DNA of 55,460 bases, taken from the IMG/VR virus record IMGVR_UViG_3300034198_010091, positions 1-55,460 of that record; one strand, given 5' to 3'. The position numbers and the translations under genes were made by a program. Below are positions 1 to 6,417 of this stretch, one piece after another. This DNA is from a virus. Every line of letters starts with the position of its first letter. Within the stretch, counting starts at the first letter, position 1. The notes beneath the pieces were generated by a model, which ran no database searches, was not told the DNA's origin, and saw only the letters and a list, made by a program, of their open reading frames with translations.

Positions 1-44
1 ATCTCTTGAATTTTGTCAAGAAAGTTTTTAACATTGTCATCCAT
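1..44 (-). CDS. N-terminal fragment of an unidentified late gene (cut by window edge)
   Basis: Reading leftwards from an ATG at 44 gives 14 codons (MDDNVKNFLDKIQE) that run open to the window edge. The start is supported by a TTAAATA late box 6 nt upstream and a CAAGG that could act as a ribosome binding site. Too little remains to name the product. It is the next gene downstream of the tail tube cluster on the minus strand. Confidence 0.55.
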   Translation of the reverse strand, partial: MDDNVKNFLDKIQE

Positions 45-50
45 ACCTTG

Positions 51-57
51 TATTTAA
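51..57 (-). promoter_or_regulatory. Late promoter box TTAAATA
   Basis: TTAAATA, 6-nt gap, then the ATG of the partial gene at 44. It lies in the short gap after the 68-790 gene. Confidence 0.6.
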
Positions 58-67
58 GCACAGAATC

Positions 68-790
68 TTAGATTGTCAACCCATCATTTTGAGTTCTAAC
101 TTCGTCTGAATATTTTTGAATATAATATTCAATATCCAAGGGTGTACTATCCATCAGTATATTACCATCAATTCTTTTTGATAAATGAAATATAACATCT
201 CTGAAATAATCTTCGCTGAAGTTATTAAATAACCCCTTTAAAAAGAAACATGGTTCATTTGTCAAAAAATTAAATTTTAATAAGGATAATACTGGATTAT
301 TAAATCCCACAATTTTATCTTTATTATTCAATATTTTGTTTAATATCGTATTGTACACTCTAGCTGGTAAAGAGTCTATAATAGATCTTTTCTCCTGTAC
401 ACTTAAATCTATTAAATTAATAGAAATACCAGATATATTAATCTGTTGTATTAATGAGTATATTGGTATTGTTTCTTCTTGTACGATCGTATCAAAGGTT
501 TTTGGAATGTCAAGAATTATTTTCAAATCATCCTTCACTATTTCGATTTCTTTACCCAAATTCTCGGGTAATTCTGAAAGTATATAGGATAATGATATGT
601 TTACAGGCTTATCAGTTAAATTCAAACTTAAACTTGGAGAAACATCATACTCCCAAGATTTAAGAATATTTCTAAATTTTTCAAAAACATTAGATCCTTC
701 GTATGAATTGAAATAATCCAACAAAACTTCAGTATTTTTTCTCTCAAGTGATTGAGAGATTTTTTTCAAATCTCTAAAACAAATATTCAT
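68..790 (-). CDS. Possible baseplate hub / hub-assembly protein (gp26/gp51-like)
   Basis: 240 aa, start ATG overlapping the stop of the upstream tube-like gene (TAATGA), so translation is probably coupled. The second half has spaced motifs (DLSVQEKRSIIDSLP, then LLKFNFLTNEPCFFLKGLF, then a segment ending STPLDIEYYIQKYSDEV) that recall the T4-like baseplate hub and hub-assembly proteins. It has no signal peptide or membrane segment. The position next to tail tube genes fits a tail assembly role. The assignment rests on remembered family pattern and context only; an unrelated tail chaperone is possible. Confidence 0.45.
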   Translation of the reverse strand: MNICFRDLKKISQSLERKNTEVLLDYFNSYEGSNVFEKFRNILKSWEYDVSPSLSLNLTDKPVNISLSYILSELPENLGKEIEIVKDDLKIILDIPKTFDTIVQEETIPIYSLIQQINISGISINLIDLSVQEKRSIIDSLPARVYNTILNKILNNKDKIVGFNNPVLSLLKFNFLTNEPCFFLKGLFNNFSEDYFRDVIFHLSKRIDGNILMDSTPLDIEYYIQKYSDEVRTQNDGLTI

Positions 791-1395
791 TAAAGTTGAA
801 CGTAGTTTTCACAAGCGAATGTTACTGATTTGATTTTTATATCGGTGTTGTCGTAATTTAGAGTGTATCCCTCTACTGCTGTAGGAAATAGTTTTTTAAA
901 TTGAAATCCTTTAATAAATTTACCTCCATTGGTATATTGCTTAACTACCATATTACCTTTCAATGATGGACCGTTTTCTACCAGACCTTTAATACCTAAA
1001 GCAATCATCCATGGTCTAAAAAATGTGTGTTCTATATCGATTTCAGTTTCTAGGAAATTAACAGTTAATTGTCTATCGTTTAAAAAATTTGATCTTTTAG
1101 TTAAACCATAACCCGGTAAAAATCCACCAGTGCTTCCATTAATTTGAATTGGATCGAATGTAGATGTCTCTGCTGGTAAACCAACCTCTTGAGCCACTAG
1201 AATCGATCCAGATCGAGTATATAACCCCGGACTGCCCTTCGCTTGCCAAGACTCACCAGCATCGCTTAAAACGCTATTTATGGCACCTGTGGACACGCCA
1301 TCGATGGTTACAGTCCATAAGACGGGAAGATTTAAGAAAAATCGTCTATCTCCTGAGAATGCTGAATAAAATTCCTCAATATTAGGTCCACCCAT
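790..1395 (-). CDS. Tail tube-like virion protein (gp19-family fold)
   Basis: 201 aa. The C-terminal half has the tail-tube pattern of an FRPW segment, a basic stretch (GKFIKGFQFKKLFPTAVEG) and a final strand ending in TFACENYVQL. It is clearly different from the canonical tube protein at 1471-2037, so it is a second tube-fold protein, for instance a tube initiator (gp54-like), terminator or adaptor. It has its own late box 5 nt before the ATG and follows a terminator that separates it from gp19. Tube-fold assignment is fairly secure; the exact role is not. Confidence 0.65.
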   Translation of the reverse strand: MGGPNIEEFYSAFSGDRRFFLNLPVLWTVTIDGVSTGAINSVLSDAGESWQAKGSPGLYTRSGSILVAQEVGLPAETSTFDPIQINGSTGGFLPGYGLTKRSNFLNDRQLTVNFLETEIDIEHTFFRPWMIALGIKGLVENGPSLKGNMVVKQYTNGGKFIKGFQFKKLFPTAVEGYTLNYDNTDIKIKSVTFACENYVQL

Positions 1396-1400
1396 GAGAA

Positions 1401-1407
1401 TATTTAA
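1401..1407 (-). promoter_or_regulatory. Late promoter box TTAAATA
   Basis: TTAAATA, 5-nt gap, ATG at 1395. It stands just downstream of the gp19 terminator, so it restarts transcription for the second tube-like gene. Confidence 0.75.
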
Positions 1408-1417
1408 TACATAAATA

Positions 1418-1452
1418 AAAAATCACAATAATCCGAGGACTATTGTGATTTG
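1418..1452 (-). terminator. Rho-independent terminator after gp19
   Basis: On the minus strand an 11-bp perfect stem AAATCACAATA / TATTGTGATTT encloses a 10-nt G+C-rich loop and continues into a T-rich run. It lies 18 nt beyond the gp19 stop codon. Flanking A/T runs would let it work in both directions. Confidence 0.85.
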
Positions 1453-1470
1453 AGAATTTACAATTTTAGA

Positions 1471-2037
1471 TCAGTTGCTAAAATCTTCATACCAATGATA
1501 ACTCCAAGTCGTACCTAGAGTAACAACCTCACCAGTTCCATCAGCAATAGAGTAATTCATTTCACCAATAGTTCTAAGATTGACTCCAACAAGCTTAATT
1601 GTTTTTACAACCTCCATACCTTGTCCACCCTGATTACCTTGACCACATGGAACTTTAAGAACATCAAGAATCATATAGGATTCTGGTCCCGGCATACACA
1701 TTTGACCAGTTGTGGTTTCATTATTGAAAGTAGCCCTAGACATTTTCTCTAGTTTTGTTCTAAGATCCAATTCTTGGTCTGCGAAAAATTCAATTGCATA
1801 AGATTCTGATCCGGGATATACTGCTCTACCATTAAGGTGAAAGATTTGTCCACTATAGCTAACTGTTTTATCCTCAATATCTCTACCGGGAATTTTAGCT
1901 GTTTTAGCAAAAACAAGTTCATTTTCGCCGTCGAGATCAAGTCCTACAGCGCGAATTTGTTTAACCCTAAGAAAGAAATCCCTTTGGAATTGCTTTTGAG
2001 CTGCTATATTATAGAAAGTTTGAATATCTACTGCCAT
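1471..2037 (-). CDS. gp19: Tail tube protein gp19
   Basis: 188 aa, the expected size for the T4 tube monomer (163 aa) with small insertions. It forms the hexameric inner tube inside the contracting sheath. It opens MAVDIQTFYNIAAQKQFQRD, continues with tube-type strands (KIPGRDIEDKTVSYSGQIFHLNGRAVYPG) and ends with GTTWSYHWYEDF. A CTAAATA late box stands 5 nt before the ATG, and a strong hairpin terminator follows the stop. It is two genes downstream of the sheath gene, the normal T4-like order, with an endonuclease remnant between them. Confidence 0.9.
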   Translation of the reverse strand: MAVDIQTFYNIAAQKQFQRDFFLRVKQIRAVGLDLDGENELVFAKTAKIPGRDIEDKTVSYSGQIFHLNGRAVYPGSESYAIEFFADQELDLRTKLEKMSRATFNNETTTGQMCMPGPESYMILDVLKVPCGQGNQGGQGMEVVKTIKLVGVNLRTIGEMNYSIADGTGEVVTLGTTWSYHWYEDFSN

Positions 2038-2041
2038 ATAA

Positions 2042-2585
2042 TTATTTAGTCTTTCGATAACTAAAAACTAAATTTCCACAATCATAAATCCTCCTATACC
2101 CATTTGAATACATTATTTCCCTTTCTGTCCTAGTATCACTATCAAAAGATATTTTATGTTTTTGAAAATTCATCCTATGATATAATGTCAAATGCTTTAC
2201 GTAATAGTAATTCGGAGTGGTGGTTCTCAACAAATCCATCCCAAGAGATTTATACAAATTCCCATTACTATATCTAAGATCGCAATAAGAGATAAAATTA
2301 TCGACATTAGAATTTTTTAAAATTTTACTCGCACCACCAATAACCGAGGTGTTCAATTTATTACAGAATCTTATCAACTCATATTCACATTTACCCCTCG
2401 TCAATTTTCTTTTACCGAAGCACATTAAAGAAACTAACTCATCATTATAATATAAGCCATATGACTCAGAATAAGAACAATGTCCTTGTATATGATTAAT
2501 ATCCAGAAACTTATTACCTTCTCGGCTTGAAACTTCCGAAAATCTGCATTTTCTGGTATTTTTTTAATTCTTCTTTTAAATTCAT
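2042..2585 (-). pseudogene. Homing endonuclease-type gene broken by a frameshift in an A7 tract
   Basis: An open frame ending at 2042 encodes a common phage endonuclease-associated domain: NKFLDINHIQG, LYYNDELVSLMCFGKRK, VIGGASKIL, then the typical tail GYRRIYDCGNLVFSY. The domain is open back to about 2565, far upstream of the only in-frame ATG (2425), but has no start codon there. An ATG at 2585 begins MNLKEELKK in another frame and stops after 23 codons. Removing one base from the run of seven A (minus strand, 2559-2565) would join the two into one protein of about 180 aa. It therefore looks like a recently inactivated, or slippage-dependent, mobile gene between sheath and tube. A sequencing error in the homopolymer is also possible. 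Confidence 0.7.
2043..2049 (-). promoter_or_regulatory. Late promoter box CTAAATA for gp19
   Basis: CTAAATA, 5-nt gap, ATG at 2037. The box lies inside the 3' end of the endonuclease remnant, so gp19 keeps its own promoter despite the insertion. Confidence 0.8.
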
Positions 2586-2630
2586 AGATTTGTTAACTTG
2601 GCTTCTAATTATAATTAACATACCAATAAG

Positions 2631-2665
2631 AAAAAATCCAATAAGTTTTTATCTTATTGGATTTT
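2631..2665 (-). terminator. Rho-independent terminator after the sheath gene
   Basis: Stem AATCCAATAAG / CTTATTGGATT around a 7-nt loop, followed by a T run on the minus strand. It lies about 30 nt after the gp18 stop. A second imperfect copy of the phrase TTTTTATCTTATYGGATTTTAG directly precedes it (2646-2692), so the 3' side of the hairpin is duplicated. Confidence 0.8.
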
Positions 2666-2692
2666 AGTTTTTATCTTATCGGATTTTAGTTA

Positions 2693-5008
2693 TTAGATCA
2701 ATTCATTGAAGTTAGCATCAGATCTTGTTGAAACGAATTCAACAACGATAAATTCTGCTGTTCTCACCAACTTAACCAGAATTGTAGCTCTTAGCTCATT
2801 ATTATCGATAACCTCTGGTGTATTAACTCTTTCATCTGCTACGATAAGATAATCATATAGACCACCATTACGTTTAGCGTATTCGAAGATTGGAGTTAGG
2901 GTATTAACGAAACGGGTTCTTGTGAATTCGGTATTTGGTTCGAAGACGAAGAAAATACTAGCTTTCTTGGTAGGTCTTTCTAGAGCGAATAAGCATCTAC
3001 GAGCATTGATTCTATCAACTGCTCCGGGTTTCTTACTCAGAGTCTTTTGACCGAAGATTGCCATTCCTTGTGATGGATTGAATAGAACAGGATTTAGATT
3101 GCTCTTATAAAGCTCATCACGTTGTTTTTGGTTTGGTGTGATTGCGATATCAACAACATTTCCACTAACAAGTCCTCTGGTATATCCAGCAGGTGCAGAC
3201 CATGGGAATTCAGCAGCATCATTACGAGCATAAGTAGCCCCAGCTACAGAAGAGAATGGAACCCAGATCTTATCACCTAAGAATTCGTCATAAACTTGAG
3301 CCCAGTTTGCGTAGGTTGCAGCATATGAAGTATTTTCTAGTTCAAATTGATGTCTGATAGCCCAGTAGATATCAGTTTGGAAGTTTTTAGTTCTATCTGA
3401 TAGAACTTTGGTATTCTTACCTTGAACCACAATCTGACGAATTGGGTCAGCGATAAAGATACAGTCACCACGACCACCTGTATTAGATGGAAGGTTGCAG
3501 AAGTTTTCAAATACATTGAAGATTGTGCTATAATCTCCACGAAGATCAGTTCCAGCAGAATCGAGAGCATTGGATGTTCTGAGAGCACTGACTGCATTGT
3601 AAGTCACGGTATCATCATAATATGATAGATTTTGTGATTTTGTCATCGCGTAGATGGTTCCAAGACCAGCTTCTACAACTACATCAATATCATAAATCTC
3701 ATCATTCTTAACAGCTTCTAGAGCACGTTCAAGTTTGCTTGGGATTGATCCAAGAACTTTAGAAATAACTTGAGAATCGGAATAAGCACCAACTGGATAT
3801 AAGTTATCAGCATAACCAAGATTGGTTACAAGAGATGTGAATGCTCCAGCAGCAATACCAGATACAGTTGAAGAAGAACCCGCTAAATTGCGTGTTAGAA
3901 CGCGAATTTTCTTTTGTGGGATACCAGACGCATTCAAAGCAGTTCCACCAAATTTATTTGATAGATATGGATTAACTAAGATTTCGACATTTCTATCATT
4001 TGCATCAACATTCTCTAAGAAGAATGATGTTTGTGGTCCACCAGTAGGGTTGATGCGTTTTCTGTAAGAATCGATAGATCCAGTGATCTTACCATCTAGA
4101 ACATAGTCTAGTTTATAAGATTCTGTAGCATACAGGCTCTTACGAAGTTTGAATACGCCGATGTTAAGTAAGTCATCATCGTCACGACCATCAATGTTAT
4201 AATCTGTAAGACCTTCAAGGATTTGTGAGATGCTGTTTTGAACTCCACCGATGTTAGTAGAAGATAGAGTAAACTCTAGAGTTCCATTTGGAATAGTTGT
4301 AAAGTCATATGCTCCGATTCCAGTAAATTTAGAAGATACACTAACAGTTTTAGCTCCAACAATCGCATTGAAGTCGGAAGCTGGGTTGATGTTTGTGTTA
4401 TCACCAATACCAACATAATAACCCTCAAATTGGCTATTGATTGTGGTTTGAGCCTTATTTAAGATAACAATACCTGCTTTACCTAGTTGAGAAACAGACG
4501 ATAGGGCTGCACGGGTAGATCCGCTTTGAGCCCATGTAAATAATGAACCGTCTTGAGCTTGTCGATACTCATCTTCTGATAGAGTAACATGAACAGGATT
4601 ACCGAGAACATATGTTCCAGATAATTGATTTAAATTGGTTTCAACAGCGGATAATACACCACCAGCATCAGCTTTTACAAAATTGACAGGATATGCTAGA
4701 GCAGAATACTCAGAACCGAATCCAGAACCAGAACCTTCACCATAAGGAAGTCGGAATGTGTAGATATTGGCTGGAGAATTTAGTAATTCCTTAACACCAT
4801 GATAAAAATATCTCTCAGCAGCATTTGTTGGAGCACCATAAATAGCTAATAGCTCATCTCTACTGGTGATCTTAATAACTTCATCTGTTACTCCAGAATT
4901 AGAATATCCAGCAATAAAAACATTAGTCCCGACATTTGGACTAGCCACTAAATCTATAGAACGCTCCCTAATTTCGACACCGGGGCTCTGAATTACACGA
5001 GTTGACAT
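2693..5008 (-). CDS. gp18: Tail sheath protein gp18
   Basis: 771 aa, larger than T4 gp18 (659 aa). It forms the contractile sheath around the gp19 tube. The N-terminus SPGVEIRERSIDLVASPNVG and the C-terminus, with FVNTLTPIFEYAKRNGGLYD, the DNN segment and a final FVSTRSDANFNELI, are typical of contractile sheath proteins. The middle (roughly residues 100-450) is the variable surface-exposed part. The start is fixed by a CTAAATA box 5 nt upstream, and a hairpin terminator follows the stop. Codon use matches its neighbours. Confidence 0.97.
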   Translation of the reverse strand: MSTRVIQSPGVEIRERSIDLVASPNVGTNVFIAGYSNSGVTDEVIKITSRDELLAIYGAPTNAAERYFYHGVKELLNSPANIYTFRLPYGEGSGSGFGSEYSALAYPVNFVKADAGGVLSAVETNLNQLSGTYVLGNPVHVTLSEDEYRQAQDGSLFTWAQSGSTRAALSSVSQLGKAGIVILNKAQTTINSQFEGYYVGIGDNTNINPASDFNAIVGAKTVSVSSKFTGIGAYDFTTIPNGTLEFTLSSTNIGGVQNSISQILEGLTDYNIDGRDDDDLLNIGVFKLRKSLYATESYKLDYVLDGKITGSIDSYRKRINPTGGPQTSFFLENVDANDRNVEILVNPYLSNKFGGTALNASGIPQKKIRVLTRNLAGSSSTVSGIAAGAFTSLVTNLGYADNLYPVGAYSDSQVISKVLGSIPSKLERALEAVKNDEIYDIDVVVEAGLGTIYAMTKSQNLSYYDDTVTYNAVSALRTSNALDSAGTDLRGDYSTIFNVFENFCNLPSNTGGRGDCIFIADPIRQIVVQGKNTKVLSDRTKNFQTDIYWAIRHQFELENTSYAATYANWAQVYDEFLGDKIWVPFSSVAGATYARNDAAEFPWSAPAGYTRGLVSGNVVDIAITPNQKQRDELYKSNLNPVLFNPSQGMAIFGQKTLSKKPGAVDRINARRCLFALERPTKKASIFFVFEPNTEFTRTRFVNTLTPIFEYAKRNGGLYDYLIVADERVNTPEVIDNNELRATILVKLVRTAEFIVVEFVSTRSDANFNELI

Positions 5009-5013
5009 ATCAC

Positions 5014-5020
5014 TATTTAG
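5014..5020 (-). promoter_or_regulatory. Late promoter box CTAAATA for gp18
   Basis: CTAAATA, 5-nt gap, ATG at 5008, in the short gap between the 5045-5629 gene and the sheath gene. Confidence 0.8.
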
Positions 5021-5044
5021 TTATTTTCTCGTAGATTTTTTCGA

Positions 5045-5629
5045 TCAGTAATCTCTTACCAATTCAGTATGAAGTTGTGAGTATAAAAATGTGAAACCGC
5101 TAGTGATCTCAGTTCCTTCAGAATTTTGTTGATTGTATTTGATTTCGTTAATGCTAGTAGGAAAAGCTTTCTTATATGTGAACTTAATACGCTTCTTACC
5201 AAACTCATCCAATCCATATACTGTGATATCTGTCATGTAATCATTAAAATCACCATCAACAGGGATATTGTTTTGGTTATATATACCAGTTTCTTGATCG
5301 TGTAATAGATTCAACCAAGAGTAGATCACCCAATAGTTATTGTATTCAGAATCTACCTTGAATTCAACATTCAGAGGTGGGTAAGAATCTTTACTGAATG
5401 ATGATATATATAAGGTAGATCCAGAATACCTAGTTTCTACACCTTTTACAGTAATCTCTGGAACCATTGTTCCGAAGATTGAGAATTGGACAGAATCAGG
5501 ATTTATATGATTATCATCTCTTTGATATCTGGATACTATTGGTTTTAGAATTGGTGGAACATCAAAAACTAAGAGGAATTTATCCTCCCTTGCTCTGTTT
5601 AAGTATGATTGTTTTGTGATATCACTCAT
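5045..5629 (-). CDS. Tail tube-like or tail completion virion protein
   Basis: 194 aa. The layout resembles tube-fold proteins: IFGTMVPEITVKGVETRYSG near residue 50, a helix with NYWVIYSWLNLLHDQETG near residue 100, and a C-terminal strand set with KAFPTSINEIKYNQQ and SGFTFLYSQLHTEL. It is the third tube-like protein in the first 6 kb. It sits directly upstream of the sheath, where T4 has neck and tail completion genes (15, 16), so it may be a tail terminator or adaptor. Its CTAAATA late box overlaps the stop of the preceding small gene. Confidence 0.6.
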   Translation of the reverse strand: MSDITKQSYLNRAREDKFLLVFDVPPILKPIVSRYQRDDNHINPDSVQFSIFGTMVPEITVKGVETRYSGSTLYISSFSKDSYPPLNVEFKVDSEYNNYWVIYSWLNLLHDQETGIYNQNNIPVDGDFNDYMTDITVYGLDEFGKKRIKFTYKKAFPTSINEIKYNQQNSEGTEITSGFTFLYSQLHTELVRDY

Positions 5630-5633
5630 ACAT

Positions 5634-5816
5634 TTATTTAGAAATCTGGTAGGTCGTCAATATATCATATACAAACGAGTTATAATATTTATCTTTTTTC
5701 AATACATCCACCAAAAACATAGGAATATCCGATCCTATTTTTAATTTACCTGACATTATTTCATATCGAAAATTCATCAACAAATTATATGTGACTGTTA
5801 TATCAAAGGTTATCAT
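5634..5816 (-). CDS. Small late protein of unknown function
   Basis: 60 aa (MITFDITVTYNLLMNFRYEI...), not recognised. It is accepted as real because a TTAAATA box and a CAAGAA purine stretch stand directly before its ATG, and its stop lies 4 nt before the next ATG with that gene's late box overlapping its last codons. It has no membrane segment. Confidence 0.5.
   Translation of the reverse strand: MITFDITVTYNLLMNFRYEIMSGKLKIGSDIPMFLVDVLKKDKYYNSFVYDILTTYQISK
5635..5641 (-). promoter_or_regulatory. Late promoter box CTAAATA
   Basis: CTAAATA, 5-nt gap, ATG at 5629. The box overlaps the last two codons and stop of the 60-aa gene. Confidence 0.75.
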
Positions 5817-5822
5817 TTCTTG

Positions 5823-5829
5823 TATTTAA
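5823..5829 (-). promoter_or_regulatory. Late promoter box TTAAATA
   Basis: TTAAATA, 6-nt gap (CAAGAA), ATG at 5816. Confidence 0.65.
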
Positions 5830-6405
5830 TCAAAAAATTGAAAAATAATTTGGTCCGATACCCCACATTCCACGATGCGAATGACTACAAACTTTAAATT
5901 CTCCATCTTCCCAAACAAACCAAGGCAATCCACTATCACCAGCTATTATATCTCTATTATAATAAGTCCCAAACACAATTCTATCATCCAACAGGGCTCT
6001 ACGGAGAGATATTGTATTGTCTTGATGTAAAGTTCCCATCAATTGCATTTTTTTGATAGTTTTACTTATCTTATAAATTTTTACACCCGCTGGCCATTTT
6101 TGTGTTAATTTGCATATGGACACATCATCGGAAGCGTATGTATTGTCAACGGATTCGATTTTTCTGAAGATTTTTACCCCATCTTTAATAACATAAACCG
6201 AATTACCAACAACTGGATTTGAGTGCTTGCATACAATAATCTCATCTTCCCCAGATACCCATCCTTTTATCCATCCTTTGTCAACAACAGGATAATCTGA
6301 TAGAACTACTCCACTTTTATCTATAGAATCCCAATTTATTTTTTCTTCAAATAAACTACGAATCCAGTTGATAAGACTACGAAATAAATTTAATTTGCGT
6401 CCCAT
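5830..6405 (-). CDS. Trypsin-like serine protease, possibly virion-associated
   Basis: 191 aa from the ATG at 6405, chosen because GTAAATA lies 5 nt upstream; an ATG 15 nt further up overlaps the terminase stop. The chymotrypsin-type active-site serine motif is clear near residue 157 (IIAGDSGLPWF), followed by a strand and SHSHRGMWGIG. A candidate Asp is in ASDDVSICKL, and a candidate His is in VCKHSNPVVG. The fold differs from the T4 prohead protease gp21, which is of the herpesvirus assemblin type. Late expression next to tail genes suggests maturation or cell-entry proteolysis. Protease family is likely; substrate unknown. Confidence 0.7.
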   Translation of the reverse strand: MGRKLNLFRSLINWIRSLFEEKINWDSIDKSGVVLSDYPVVDKGWIKGWVSGEDEIIVCKHSNPVVGNSVYVIKDGVKIFRKIESVDNTYASDDVSICKLTQKWPAGVKIYKISKTIKKMQLMGTLHQDNTISLRRALLDDRIVFGTYYNRDIIAGDSGLPWFVWEDGEFKVCSHSHRGMWGIGPNYFSIF

Positions 6406-6410
6406 TGTAA

Positions 6411-6417
6411 TATTTAC
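6411..6417 (-). promoter_or_regulatory. Late promoter box GTAAATA
   Basis: GTAAATA, 5-nt gap, ATG at 6405. The box contains the stop codon of the terminase C-part gene. Confidence 0.65.
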
